Assembly (NCBI RefSeq): GCF_001638985.1 | Contig: NW_017265134.1 | Location: forward strand, 992,001 to 1,056,000 | Direction of reading: 5' to 3' | DNA: 64,000 nucleotides | From: Phycomyces blakesleeanus NRRL 1555(-) | Lineage: Eukaryota > Mucoromycota > Mucoromycetes > Mucorales > Phycomycetaceae | Shown: in pieces, positions 34,122 through 47,052 of the stretch | Position numbering within the stretch: position 1 is the stretch's first letter | Layout of the letters: each line of letters starts with the position of its first letter | Notes under the pieces: generated by a model | The model's input: the letters and a program-made list of their open reading frames with translations, nothing else | Database searches by the model: none | Told to the model about the DNA's origin: nothing | Made by a program: the position numbers and the translations under genes

Positions 34122-34412
34122 CTATTTCTTATCAACAAGACTAGAAAGTACTAGATTAAAAGGAACAGCAATAATGCTAATAACGCTAAGAATAATTAAT
34201 TCTTGAATATTAAAGATATTTGTGTGCAAATTGGGTGGATCTGACATTAGTGGATTAAATACAAATCTCCTTGAGAAATGATAAAAAAAGAAGAAGATTA
34301 AAGAAATCCTGGTCATTACTTGTAAGTAACCAAGGAGATATTCAAAAACCACAAAAATAAAATAAAAAATAAAAGGTAGGATAGTATTAAGAGTAGACAA
34401 GCTTTGTTGCAT
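34122..34412 (-). CDS. Possible small hydrophobic membrane protein
   Basis: A 96-codon frame starting with ATG contains three hydrophobic stretches and a more balanced segment, NPLMSDPPNLHTNIFNIQEL, near the middle, ending SSLVDKK. It could be a tiny membrane protein, with MSDPPN as an alternative start, or a chance frame in AT-rich DNA. No family recognised. Confidence 0.22.
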   Translation of the reverse strand: MQQSLSTLNTILPFIFYFIFVVFEYLLGYLQVMTRISLIFFFFYHFSRRFVFNPLMSDPPNLHTNIFNIQELIILSVISIIAVPFNLVLSSLVDKK

Positions 34413-35178
34413 TTACTTTTTCTTTTTAGCTATTATAACAAATCTTATCACCACACATATACATACAAAAGAAGAAGAAGAAGAAGAAGAAAAGAAACAG
34501 TTGGATAGCAACAGCCTTATGACAATAGTAACAATCTCTAAAATGATAGAGGCTATTCTAGCTTAAAGTCACAAACATAAAATGTAATTAATGAGCTGAG
34601 CGTGGACAAGCATTTCAAATGGGTGTCAATAATCGATTCAACTGTGTACAAAGCTACCAAGCTATTTTAATTGTATGTCCAGAATCCAATAATTTACAAT
34701 ACTCCTAAAGATAAATAAAATAAAAAGGAAATCGTCTTGATAATATTAATATTAATGGTTTGTGTAGATTGTCAATATTTTCTGTACAATGTCTCTACTA
34801 GATTTTGTCATGGTAATATGACCCTCCCCTTTGTTGTATGCACTGCTCTTCCAGATGATGAAAATGATGATAATTATGATGATTATAGTGGTTGTGGAGG
34901 AGGAGGTTATAATTATGGAGCACTGTGCAGAATCAGTTTCAACATAAACATCTAGCCCCGAGAATAGACCTCTCATGGTTAACTTGATCCTCAAGACCCC
35001 CCCATTATTGCTCTTTGAATTTACCTGACACAAGCACATGCTCAGTCGTTTGTAAATCACCAAGCATTCTGTTTTAGATCCTAATCGTATTTTAGTCTTG
35101 TTCTTATTTTCATTCATACATATTTACAGATCTACTGAATCAATGATGATTAGCTAATATTATTATCAGTTGATTATC

Positions 35179-35206
35179 TGTGTGTGTGTGTGTGTGTGTG
35201 TGTGTA
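35179..35206. repeat. (TG)n microsatellite
   Basis: TG dinucleotide run of about 28 bp. Confidence 0.85.
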
Positions 35207-36028
35207 TTGTTGTTAAAGATTCAAAAATAAAGCAGATCGATTGTCCTACATATTGGTAAAGTAATCGAAATGGTTCAATTAGAATAGTTTATATCTATAG
35301 ACTATTCCAAGTTCCCTCGGTGCCTTGGTTTTTCTTCTTGAGATTCTCTAGGTAAAGAAAAGGAATTATATATGTAATCCACTTTTATGTATGTAGTGTG
35401 ACCAATAAGAGTTTAATTTCTTTGATTGATATTCTTATTGTTATCGCTTTAAATACTAGTACTAAATACATACAAAAAAAGCTGCTTTGTTTCTCTCTCT
35501 CTCTCTCTCTCTCTCTTTATATATATATATGTATATACTTTAAAAAGATGTGCATTTAATTTTTATATTATATTTATATATGTCTGTGTCTGTAGTATAA
35601 ATACACAGAGGGAGCTTGTAGCAAAGAAAGGAAGAAGAAGAGCAATAAAGTACAGTACAATACAGTACAGTACAGTACAATACAATATGATATGATATAA
35701 TACAATTGTTTTGCTAAAGTAGAATAAGAATAGTAAATATACATTATTAACTTGGTTGCTTGCTTTTTTGCTTTCTTGTTGCCCCCTTCTTTTTCTTCTT
35801 CTTTTTCTTCTTCTTTTTCTTCTTATTTTATACTTCTTGTACAAAATCAACAGCAAAGAATGAATAAATGAATAAATGAAAAAAAAGAATATATGTAATG
35901 AAAAAAAAAACAAAAGCATAATAGTAAAAGAAAAGAAGCATTGAAAGAAGAGTTACAAAAGAGTAAACTAAACAAGGTAAAATAAGAAGAGTAAAGAATA
36001 AAGAACAATGTATGTAAAAGATATACAG

Positions 36029-36069
<41 letters not shown>

Positions 36070-36253
36070 GGTTTGTGTACAACTCTTTTACAAAAAGAAG
36101 GCACCTTAAATCTAACAGTACCAGACTGATGGACTATTGCTCAGCATAGATGACTGAATACCTATTTGTCGTTTGGTTCGATATAGAAGAAAAAGAAGAA
36201 CCGATAGATAAGTATTGTGATTTCTTCTTCTTCTTTTTTATTATTTTGATGCA

Positions 36254-36605
36254 TTAAGTTGAAATCTTACCATGCGATTCTTCGGTCAGCATATCATCAA
36301 TCATAAAGGTCGAAAGATTGAACATGTTGCAAGAATCATTACCCAAAGGCTGAGATATGTGCGACGTCTGCACTGAGGAAGAAACTGTCGAATCGGTTGT
36401 TGTTGAAGAAGAGGATGAAGAAGGTGCAAGGTTAAAAGAAATGTTCAAGGGCTGGATAAAGGGCGAATTAGACATTGTGAAAGTACGACCGTTACTATCA
36501 TTTGCGGACATGCTCCCATTGGGGCTTCGGTAGGTGTTGGATGGCGTGGGAGACAGGATTCCATTGTGCTGCTTATGAATATCTGCCAGCTGTGCTGCAG
36601 CAGAT

Positions 36606-36658
<53 letters not shown>

Positions 36659-36668
36659 GTGGTGGTGG

Positions 36669-36705
<37 letters not shown>

Positions 36706-37996
36706 GAGCTATCAAAGCACTCTCGTTGTGTTGCATCAGAAACATACCAGATGTTCCTGCCACAGATCCATCGTTGGATGAAGTCCGTTGCAATAGCGAC
36801 CAGTCAACCATTGTATTTGAGGCCTCAACACAGAATTGGTGGGCATCCATGTACTCGTTCTTTGTGATGATTGGATTATTGCCATAAGCACATCCATTTG
36901 AAGGAGAAAGTGCTGAGGATGGATGGAGTGGGTGGAGCGAGTAATGAGTATCCATTGGATTATTGAGATTACAAGGTGTGACATTGTACGATGGTGACAC
37001 TGATCCTGTCAAAATTGCGTTCTTCTTTTGCTTTTCAATGGCCTGTTGAGATTTGTTTAGTTTTTGTCGGTTTGCTGCAGATGAATGCACAGATCTTGTT
37101 CTCCCTGTTTCTTTAGAACTAGGCCCAGAAGATCCTGTTGCTCCTGCCGATGTTGATGTTGACGTTGACGATAATGTTGTTGCTCCTCCTCCATTATTAT
37201 TATTATTACTACTACTACTATTATTATTATTACCACCAATTATTGTTCCTGCTGCTGCTGCTGATGATGATGATTGCTGCTGTAAAGATTGATCTGTTGA
37301 TGCTAATGCAGAACGGCCTAAGCTATTTGTGGTTGTAGAGACTGCGGCGGCGGCGGCTCTTTTACCTCGGGCAATCTTTTGTTCGCCTCTTAGACGCAAT
37401 TGAGCCAAGATTGACCGAGACTCCTGGACTTCTTGCTCTGTTTTTAGCATCTGGGCATTTAGTTCGCCGGCGACTAGATTGTGTTGCTGAGAGAGGTTCA
37501 TCTGGTTTGTGCTGTCAAGAGAGAGTGCTTCTTTGAATCGGCGCCCCATGCTGCACTCGGCGTCGTTTTTTGGCGAGAAGACAGAGTGCATGATCGCTCG
37601 TTGGGATTCTAGATCGGTTTCGATTCGACGGATCCGGGCTTCAAGATGAGAAAGGTTGTTTATAAATGGGTCTACATTGGTTGGCTGGGTATTTCTCGAC
37701 CGCCTAGAATTAGGATATGCACAGAGCACACCTGTTGACAGGCAGCGAGTGCAGTTAGGATGAGCACCATCGCAGCGTACCTAGTTATTTATTATTGTAA
37801 TTAGTATTGCTGTTAATGATTATAATTATGTGTGTGTGTGTGATACCTTTTTGTGGTGACATCTATAGCATGCAATGGGTGCTCTTGGCCTTTTGAGTGA
37901 AGGGTGCATTCTTGTGATCGTACGAGAGTCATTTAAAGGAGACTGTGGATGGCCAAGGCTTCCAATGTCTTCAGGATTCTTTTGTAGATTGGACAT
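36254..37996 (-). CDS. Zn2Cys6 zinc-cluster transcription factor with poly-Gln/His tract (2 exons)
   Basis: Exon 37996-37847 and exon 37780-36254 splice in frame to 558 residues. The fungal Zn(II)2Cys6 binuclear cluster is complete: C43, C46, C53, C60, C63 and C70 with spacing CX2CX6CX6CX2CX6C. The intron falls inside the cluster, after HHKK. Behind it lies a short coiled-coil-like helix (LEARIRRIETDLESQRAIM), the usual dimerisation position. The rest is Ser/Thr/Asn-rich with a Gln-His-Gln tract (36600-36708, mixed CAG/CAA) and a Gly/Asn-rich block. No fungal-specific middle homology region is seen, so this is a short form. By family it is a nuclear DNA-binding regulator; the target pathway cannot be told. 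An in-frame upstream extension to 38227 is AT-rich and unlikely to be translated. Confidence 0.85.
36600..36708. repeat. CAG/CAA trinucleotide repeat coding poly-Gln (interrupted by His)
   Basis: Within the zinc-cluster gene; on the plus strand it reads as TTGCTG repeats. The mix of the two Gln codons lowers slippage compared with pure CAG. Confidence 0.85.
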
Positions 37997-38552
37997 TGTG
38001 TCTTCTTTCTTATTAGTATTCTGTTTATTCTTTTTGATTCTCTCTTTTGAAGGAATTGAGAAAATTGAAAAAGAAAAGGAAGGAAAGAAGTAAAGAGAGA
38101 GAGAGAAAGCGGCAGACAAAAGAAAAAGGAAAAGGAAAAGGAAAAAGAAGGGAAAGGGTTTAAATGTTTTTTTTTGGTTGGTTGGTTGGTTGGTTTGAAG
38201 CTGGTAGTATTTTATAGCAAAGGACACAAGACAAGATCAAACAGCTTTATTTTATTTTTATTAATATTTTCTACCTTGGGTCAGGTGTATAGCATACTAA
38301 ACAATGTACATACATATATACACCTATACTTATTTACTTTACCTATCGTCCTCTTTCTTTTTGGTGACTCCTTTATCTATTCTCTATTTTTAATAATAAA
38401 ATATTTATAAAAAGAAAAAGAAACGTCAGCAGAGTACATATATACAAGCACAAGCACAAGCACAGGAACAGGCACATACAGCATATAACGTACAACATAC
38501 AACATACAGCATATAGCATATATAGATCTTTACACTCATTTGATAATCACAG

Positions 38553-38606
38553 GTCATGTACTTGTACTTGTACTTGTACTTGTATTTGTACTTGTATTTG
38601 TACTTG
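38553..38606. repeat. (GTACTT)n hexanucleotide repeat
   Basis: About nine copies of GTACTT/GTATTT, seen directly. Confidence 0.85.
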
Positions 38607-41230
38607 ATTGCTACGATGTATTCACAAAATTGCATTCTTATTCTTACAATTCACTTTTTACTTGATCTTTCTTATTCTTTCTTATTGCGGGTAAATGATC
38701 TATGAAAATATAGACCACCCGATAGTAAATCTTAAAAAGATCGTAAAGAAAGTCATATTCTGAAGTTTATGCAAGCTTTTTGAAAATCTATAGTCAAGAT
38801 TCGAATCTACCAAGTTCCGAACATTAAGGAATCATCTGCTACTGGGAAACTAATTGAAAAAGGTCTTGACTATTCCATTATAGAATAATTATTTTTATTT
38901 ATATTTATATTTATATTTATATAATTGAAAGACTCAAAAAACAGCAACTAGATTACTATTGTACATGATTAAATGTTTTTTTAAAAATTTCAAATAAGTT
39001 GGAAACAATACTTGATTCCGTTAGTTGACAAGCAGTGTAAAGATTAGATATTTAGATATATTATTATAGCCAATTGGTATGGGAGAATAGGAGGGGGAGG
39101 GGGGGATTTCTTTTTTTTTCTTAACAATAAAGAATAGATAGAGAAAATGCTCAATTGAAAACCGATCCCTTCATCTTTCACTATCTTTCTGTCTCGTCTT
39201 TCTTTCTTCTCAAATACTATGCCAAGTAAGCTGTATTATTTCCAAAAGCATATATATATAATAAATAATAAATAATAATAGCATGATTTCAACAATATCA
39301 TCCAGGGGGTTGACCATTCATAATCGCATAAATAAATAAATAAATAAATAAATAAATACTGCTTCCAGATCTGAGCCTATCTAATAATAATAATAATAAT
39401 ACTAAAGAAAAAGAGTAAGCAAGTCCTTGTAAGATTGGGTATTGGATCTAGAATAATGTATTCCAAAGTATTTGATCACAACCTTGGCAAGTGTTGCTTT
39501 ATGAGTGTAATTCTATATAAAATCTATTGGTGTTTCTTTTTTCTTAATGGTTTGTTTCATAATAGCCACTGTAAAATCCATTGACCAGAAGAAAAAAAAA
39601 AAGCAAAGAAAAAGAGCATTAGATTAATGTCAATGATTTTGTACAATGCTTGTTTCAATAATTCTGATATTAGCCACAAAGAGTTATGTATATATGTAAA
39701 GAGGGAGATGTATCTTGATTGTGAAGGTGTGGATTGAAATACAACAAAATACAATACAATAATCCAACCCAATGTTAGACTACCAGTTATTCTATAAATC
39801 CATTCGAAATTGTATAGCCAAGTAGAGCTATTATATTATGTAAGCAAGTATAATCTTGGACGCAATGCAAGGTATATATATATATATACAACTAGATTGA
39901 TTAATTAATTAATTAATTAATTAGACTCGCTATATCCACATAGATTTCTTAATTTTATACTTTATATTTTAAAGACACCTAGTGAGAATATAACTATTGG
40001 CTTGAAATATATCTGTATCTGTATCTATACTTGCATTTGCATTGTAAAAGCATTATTCAATTACAAGACATATAAATATAAAGTGGCTTTTATTGTTCTT
40101 GTCTTTTAATAATAATACAAAAAAAAAAAGATTCAATTTCTTTTTTGTAGCAAAATAGACTTGAGAAGGAATGTTCTTGGCTACATATGACGTCTTGGTT
40201 GGTTATTTATCCATGCTAATTCTAATGCTAATGCTAATGCTCATGTTCATATTACTGCTACTGCTACTGTGGTGTATTTCTATTTGATGCATTAGACAAA
40301 TGTCAGTAAATAATACAGCTCGTGCTCTTACTCTCCCTTTATGACATTACATTTGATGTATGTTGTTCGTTTGAAACTTATATTATGGATTGGGTTCTAA
40401 ACCGAGACCACGATAATACACGCACGTACCCACAACAAGTTTTCCCCAACATTTAATATAAGATGTCTTGTAATATTAGAATATTAATTTTAATGCACAT
40501 TGATGTACATCTACTTTATTGTTACGGATGTTGTTATTTATTATGATCCATAGAACATTATAGTATGCTTATAGGAATACAAAGATACATGAAAGAAATT
40601 TATACTTGACTTTAATATTATTAATAATATTTAAATAATTTAGGATGTTTCAAAATCAATAAATGAATCGATCATTTTTTATTTTTGTTTTTATTTTTGG
40701 ATCATATACTGTATACAATGGAGTATAATGATTTGATCAGAACGCTTTCTTGAGTGGTTCGATCCACAAGATATAATTGCATTGATTCATGCTCTATGCC
40801 AAGTCCCTTTTTCTTTATTATATCTTTAAAAACAGAATATCGTTTCAAAATCACCTCTTCTAAATAAATATATAGCTTATGGCTAGTAAAATATCATCAA
40901 GACTTGGACAAGATTGAAATTGAAATTGTACTTTTTATCAAGTTTACCTGGTTTGGACACACACAAAAAGAAGAACAAAAAAAAAGTTTAAATTTGATAC
41001 ACCTTGTATATAAATCTTATTAGGGGAAGGTGGGGGGGGGGTAGAGGTAAGGATTTTTCTTCGTTTAGTATTCTCATAATCGATCTTGGTGCTTGTTTGA
41101 TTTTCAAAACGTATCATCATCTATGAACACACACACACACACACATACATATAAACATATATGATTCATTTGCTGCAGATAATCATTATTTTAGATTCTT
41201 ATTTTTATTGCAGGATTCTATACCCCTTAA

Positions 41231-41280
41231 TTGGTTTGGTTTGGCTTGGCTTGGCTTGGCTTGGCTTGGCTTGGCTTGGT
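41231..41280. repeat. (TTGGC)n pentanucleotide repeat
   Basis: About nine tandem units of TTGGC/TTGGT. A related AACCA tract on the same strand lies near 41695-41713. Confidence 0.85.
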
Positions 41281-42111
41281 TCAAATACACAAGCAATCTA
41301 ATCGATAAAACAAAAGATTTGTGATATGCTTTTCAGTTGATATGTCGCAATCAATTTAAAAAGAAAAAAGAAAGAAAGATATTTTGACTGGCCTTTTTAA
41401 ATAAATATATTATAACAATTGAAACATCTCTGTGGTTTGCATTATTCCCTTGTCCAATAGCCAATTATTTTATTATCTCATACAAGTCTCTGGAGATCTT
41501 GAATATCGGATAGATTACTATGAGGTATTTTGAGTAAATTCTTTTTTCTTTATTTTTCTATATTCTGAATTACCACACCACCAATAATATTTGCTTTTTA
41601 TTAAATCAATATATCAATATATCAATTGTCATTGCTATTATTATCAGATCTTTTTTGTTTTATGTAAAGCATGTGAATAGCACATGTCTTTAATTGAACC
41701 AAACCAAACCAAACTGAATAGACATACCTTTGAATTTTAGACCAATAATGATTCTTCAAATAAAGAAAGAAATGCTCTTTAAGATCCAATGTGAACGGAC
41801 CAAGCAAGAATCACAAAAAATATTGTGGGAAATACATGTGGAATTGTTATTATTATCAACTGTATATTATTGATATAACGCATTTGCACATTTCTTATGA
41901 TACTAATTATGATTATGATTCTTTAATGGAGTTTTATATCTTTATATTGTATTGCTTATTGGTTCAAACCAAGACTAAGAAATATAAATTATATAAATAA
42001 AAAGGTAAGAGTAACAGAAGCAACAGTTCTTTTGGTATCTAAAATAATAACTACTATCATTATTTGACTACGCACGTTCTTGAAATCTCTTGTTTGTAAT
42101 CTAAACCTGAA

Positions 42112-42154
<43 letters not shown>

Positions 42155-42970
42155 GATTTGGACATCTTGGTGTAACAAGCTCAAGTAAGCAATCTACCGA
42201 GAACTACATACATAGTGTTTTAGTCATGCAGAATATCAAGGCACAGATTGGTTAAGAGATCTAATGCATCTAGTCAGATCTAGAATATCAATTATATATA
42301 AGTATATATAAAAGAGATAGAGAGAGATTCTCATTGACAAGCTACACAAGATTTTATAATACAAATAGTACAAGTGATAAGCAAAGAAGTAGTATTAGCA
42401 TTAGCATTAGCATTGATATCAATAGTAGTAAAAAGTAAAGCTGATAATGATATATAGCCATTTTCATGTGTAAATGTGCGTATATGTTGTATTATATATC
42501 TGTGTACCTGTCTTTCTCTTATTTAACCCCTTATCTTGACTTGATTATAGACCTTAAGCCCTTATAATGATGTCTTTTGATTAGTTTAATTTGAAAATCA
42601 GAACCAGACAGACAGACACAGAGAGTCTGTTGATAACTGATTAGATAGCCAGATATCATTCTATTGATTCTGTATTGGGTGGGGCTTATGATTCTACGGA
42701 CACTCTCTTTCTCTCCCACGTAGATAGATATGCGTGTATGTTACAACAGAGTCTATTTTTTTTTCAGCTTATCTTATCCTATACCCACCCATTCACAAAA
42801 ATCATGCAAATGGCTTTAGATAATATAAAGTGGAATCTAATTGATCAAGATAATCAATATATCTTATTATTATCTAGATCTAGATATAGATCTAGATCTG
42901 TTTCTATTAAATAACCATCGTCATTCTTGTGTATAAATCTAATATGTGATTTCTTAAATAGAAAGACCAG

Positions 42971-43012
42971 GTAATGGTAATGGTAATGGTAATGGTAATA
43001 GTAATAGTAATG
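42971..43012. repeat. (GGTAAT)n hexanucleotide repeat
   Basis: Four exact units followed by AGTAAT variants, seen directly, about 180 bp upstream of the PEBP start. Confidence 0.8.
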
Positions 43013-43188
43013 ACAGAGGAAATATATATAATATAAATAAATAAAGCAAATGGGAGAATGTGCGAGCTACTTACGTCACTTTTGTAAACTCTAGTCGTAG
43101 GATTTATTTATTTATTTATTTTTTGTGGAAAAGAAAGATGAAACTCTTTCTTTACTTCCTTCTTAACTTCTTTACCTGTAAATAAATT

Positions 43189-43943
43189 ATGCCACTCATC
43201 ACCACGTCTATGAATATCGATCTGTCCTTGAAAAAGGCGCGTATTATCCCAGATGGTAAATAATATATATAAAAAAAAAAGGTGGGGTTGGGGGCGGTAT
43301 ACGATTGATCTAATTGATGAAAACTACGGTGTGAGATTAGTGATTCGAGAGGAATTTGTACCTAGCACATTGTTGGAGATTAATTATCCAAATGGTAAGG
43401 ATGTTGCACTGGGGAACACGCTTTCAGTCCAAGACACAGCCGAACCACCCAGGGTGAACTTTGTTCCACCCGAAGAAGATGCCCAATACACACTTGTGAT
43501 GGTAAGAAAAGAAAAAATAATTAAGTAAGTATGGGTTGGTTATAATATGATATGATACTTTAGGCTGATCCAGATGCTCCATCTGCTGTTGACCCATCAC
43601 TCGGTCCTTGGCGTCATTGGGTAGTAACGAACATCAAGGGTAAAAGGAGAGAGGCTTTTGTGTTTTGTATGTAATACAGATAGTTTTGTTTATAGGATCG
43701 GACCCATCGAATATAAAGGCTAGTTCAGAGCATACGCCATACATGGGACCAGCCCCACCTGCGGGAACTGGCGACCACCGCTATGTGTTTCTTTTGTACA
43801 AGCAGCCTAGAACAAACCAAGAGTTTGCCGCCATGTCGCCTGAGAAGACGAGTGTACGACGCAACTTTGATGTCAATGAGTTTGCCACAAAGAATGACCT
43901 TGAATTGATCAGCGTCAATTACTTTTTATCCTCAGTCAATTGA
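43189..43943 (+). CDS. Phosphatidylethanolamine-binding protein (PEBP) family (4 exons)
   Basis: Exons 43189-43255, 43341-43501, 43564-43639 and 43696-43943 total 552 bp, giving 183 residues, the usual PEBP length. Typical landmarks appear in order: KKARIIPDVI across the first splice, STLLEINYPNGKDV, the anion-pocket motif ADPDAPS, the GPWRHWVVTNIKG block, HTPYMGPAPPAG and GDHRYVFLLYKQP. The first acceptor was chosen because it rebuilds IIPDVI; a nearer AG would put a stop in frame. There is no signal peptide, so the product is probably cytosolic. In yeast (Tfs1) and animals (RKIP) this family binds phospholipid headgroups and inhibits carboxypeptidase Y or Raf-type kinases; which role applies here is not shown by the sequence. 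Confidence 0.93.
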
Positions 43944-45454
43944 TGTCAATAACAAGAATCTATCAATTTAATCCAATTCAATAAAAAGTTTCTGTAAATT
44001 AGACAGATATGTAGAATTATCAAGCCAAGAAACCCTGAATGAATATCTTACAAAATGTATATGTATAATTATTGATAAAATAAAATAAATTTTGTCTAGC
44101 CTTATTTTATCTGTGACTACTCAGCATGCTATTTTTTTTTTGTGTTTCATTGCACAATAAAACTAATTATATATATTTTTATAATACAATATATATTATT
44201 TGATTTGATTTGATTTGATTTGATTTGATTTGATTGTAATTAGTTTTACAAGCCATATAAAAATAAAATGCCTTACGAATGTATGTGTAATAAGATTATA
44301 TAAGAAAGAGATGGTAGGAACAACGTGGGATCAGCTTAGACAAAAGTGGTTGGGAGGAGGATCTTTAAAAATACAATACAATATAAAAGTTGGAGTGATC
44401 TGATTGGATCAGAATTCCGCGGTATGATATATAGTGTAACAAATCTAGTAACGGCATGGCTGGAGTACTTGACCCGATAGACTCACCACCACCAACAACA
44501 GCAACAGCAGCAAAGAAAATTATTATAATGAGAAGAAGTATTGAGTATTGTCCTAATACCAAATACAAAATATTAATAATAAATGTTGCCAACAAAGGGA
44601 TGTATTGAACAACTCCGCCACATCATCATCTCTCTTTATTTTTGGCTTTCTTATCTTTTCTTTCTTTCTTTCTTTCTTGCTTTCTTTCTTTCTTTTTTGC
44701 TTAAATAAGTTTGGAATAAAAACAATTGATTATGTCACCCTCATCAAGAACTTGCCTATCATTATTATTGGCTGTTTATCAGAATCAATCAGCCTATCGA
44801 TCAATCAGCCTATCAATCAATCAATCAATCAATCAACCAATCGATCACTCATTCATTGTTATTTATCAAACAACAAAAAAAAACATAGAAGCAGGCACAT
44901 AGTAAATAAAAATAAATAAATTCCATATCAAAATTGGATGCACCACCACCAGCAGCAAAAAATAAATAAATTTTATTTTGTTATCTTGACCAATCTGATT
45001 CAATGCGCCTATCAATGAAAGGAGCTTTTTCTTTTTTATCTATTTATTTGGGGGGAGGGAGGACAAACACTAAAAGTAAAATAAATTTAAGAGGGGTAGA
45101 AGGAAAGAAGAAGAAGAAAAAAAATAAATAAAAAAGGAGTAGAGGGGGGGGGGTGGCAGAAAATAAGAGAGAGAGAGAGAGAAAAAAATAAATAAATAAA
45201 ATAACAATGTAACTATTTTTATATCTGAGTTCGGCGATTCAAATAAAGTAAAGATGATAAGAAAAGAGCGATCAATCTTATCTAAAAAAACTTTCTCTCT
45301 TTCTTTATTTATTTATTGTATTCTCCGAACACTATCATCAGCCAATCAACTGACAGACATCGGACTGGTTTCATCCAACACATAAAAGAGGAAACAAATA
45401 ACGCCCTTTTTCTTGTTCCTCTCCTATTCTCTCTCTCTCTCTTTTTTTTTTCTC

Positions 45455-45485
<31 letters not shown>

Positions 45486-45778
45486 CTTATTGTATAGGAA
45501 AACCAACCTCTTTAACCATAGGTAACAATCAACTCTTATACTTCTTTAACATACTATATATGTATATATGTATATATTTATATATATATATAGTACCTTG
45601 AAGAACAACAACAACAACAACAACAAGAAAAATAATAACTGATTACTTTTTTTTTGTATTGAATTGTTTAGTTTAATATTATATATAAAAAAAGAGAGGG
45701 CCAATCTTTACTCCGATTTTTTTTTTGCTTTTTTTTTTTTATTATTATTATTTAAAAAAAAAAAAAGATTAATCCACC
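43944..45778. other. Intergenic region with simple repeats, upstream of the GATA gene
   Basis: No gene. It has (GATTT)n at 44200-44235, TTCT tracts near 44656-44694, (AATC)n near 44780-44835, several A/G-rich runs, a pyrimidine-rich stretch (45420-45490) and T/A homopolymers just before the ATG at 45779. The pyrimidine runs near the start are common in fungal promoters and leaders. Confidence 0.5.
44200..44235. repeat. (GATTT)n pentanucleotide repeat
   Basis: Seven tandem units seen directly. Confidence 0.85.
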
Positions 45779-46957
45779 ATGACGGTCAAGTCGCCTTTTT
45801 ACAATAAGCCCTCGACCTCAACTAGTGTGGATTCCTGCCACAAGTGCCCGCTAACACCCCAGACCACCACCCAGGACATCTTTGTACCGATTACCACCCA
45901 AGTTGACTCATCCCAAGCTCAACAAGTCCAGCAGCAACCCCAACCCAAAAATCAAACTCAAAGTATTCAACACTTGCAAAACCAACACCACAACATTCAA
46001 CACCTACTCCAACCACAAACACCATCTGCTGGCATCGAACTTCAGGTCACAGCCCCTTCCAGCAACAACCTTGCCGTTGTTGAGCCGTGCAGCGCCAGTG
46101 CTGCGATATCGGACATTGGAAGCCAGGCCGTCACTTCCTGCTCGAACTGTGGCACTACTTCCACCCCCCTCTGGCGACGCTCACCTGTCGGAGAGACGAT
46201 CTGCAACGCCTGTGGTCTCTACCTCAAGGCTCGCAATACAACCCGTCCTCCCTGGCTAAAACGCAACTCAACCGCCAACCCACCCACAACAAAACGCATC
46301 CTCGCATCACCTCCTGTCCTTGCACCTGCCCCTCTCCGCATTTCCCCAGCTCCTCCACCACCACCACAACCACATTCAGCTTCAGTTCTAGCACAACCTT
46401 CTCTGTCTTCCTCACCATCATCTCCTTCTTCATCTGCTCAGAGTGAATCTGGTTCTGATAGCGAGACGGCTCAGCAGTGTGCAAACTGCAACACAACAAA
46501 CACACCACTCTGGAGACGCGACGCTCAGGGCAGCACGATCTGTAATGCCTGTGGTCTTTACTACAAGCTCCACAATGTTCACCGTCCCATCACAATGAAG
46601 CGCACAACAATCAAACGTAGAAAGAGAGTCACTGCATCCGGACTGGCTGCTCAGCAACCCCTCCGATGTCACCACGGACACGCTGCGATTCAAAATGACG
46701 ATCAGTTGATTGCTCTACCTGTCAATAACAAGCGAAAATCATTTGATCATGACATTGAAGAAGGTCGTTGTCACAAGAGAACCGAACTTAGACCTCTTTT
46801 ACCTCATCAACCATCTCATGTTCAACAGCATATTCAGCATCATCAGCATCAGCAACATCAGCAACATCAGCAACATCAGCAACATCAGCAGCAGCGACAA
46901 CAGCAACAGCAGCAACAGCAGCAACAGCAGCAACAAATGCATCATCATCATCAGTAT

Positions 46958-47052
<95 letters not shown>

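Larger units (their letters stand above)
31951..36253. other. AT-rich spacer with homopolymer run and microsatellites
   Basis: No firm gene. It contains the C/T/G homopolymer block at 34039-34074, (GAA)n near 34470-34490, (TG)n at 35179-35206, (CT)n near 35491-35516, and TA/TG repeats near 36030-36068, plus a hydrophobic minus-strand frame listed separately. Confidence 0.5.
37997..43188. other. 5.2-kb intergenic region dense in microsatellites
   Basis: No gene supported. Simple repeats include TTGG (38176-38192), GTACTT (38553-38606), TTTATA (38890-38920), AATA (39326-39357), TTAA (39900-39922), TTGGC (41231-41280), TA/TG (42113-42154) and GGTAAT (42971-43012). It may hold long regulatory regions for the divergent zinc-cluster and PEBP genes. 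Confidence 0.55.

Noticed and set aside
35563..36104. Overlapping hydrophobic minus-strand frames
   Set aside because: Their composition follows TA, CT and TG repeats and there is no conserved feature.
36502..37338. Poly-Val, poly-Leu and poly-Tyr plus-strand frames
   Set aside because: They are shadows of the trinucleotide repeats in the zinc-cluster gene.
37826..38227. Upstream in-frame extension of the zinc-cluster gene
   Set aside because: The added 77 residues are Phe/Leu/Lys low complexity, typical of pyrimidine-rich promoter DNA; the ATG at 37996 is the better start.
40740..40765. tRNA-like T-arm GGTTCGATCC
   Set aside because: No matching acceptor stem, A box or anticodon arm could be folded around it.
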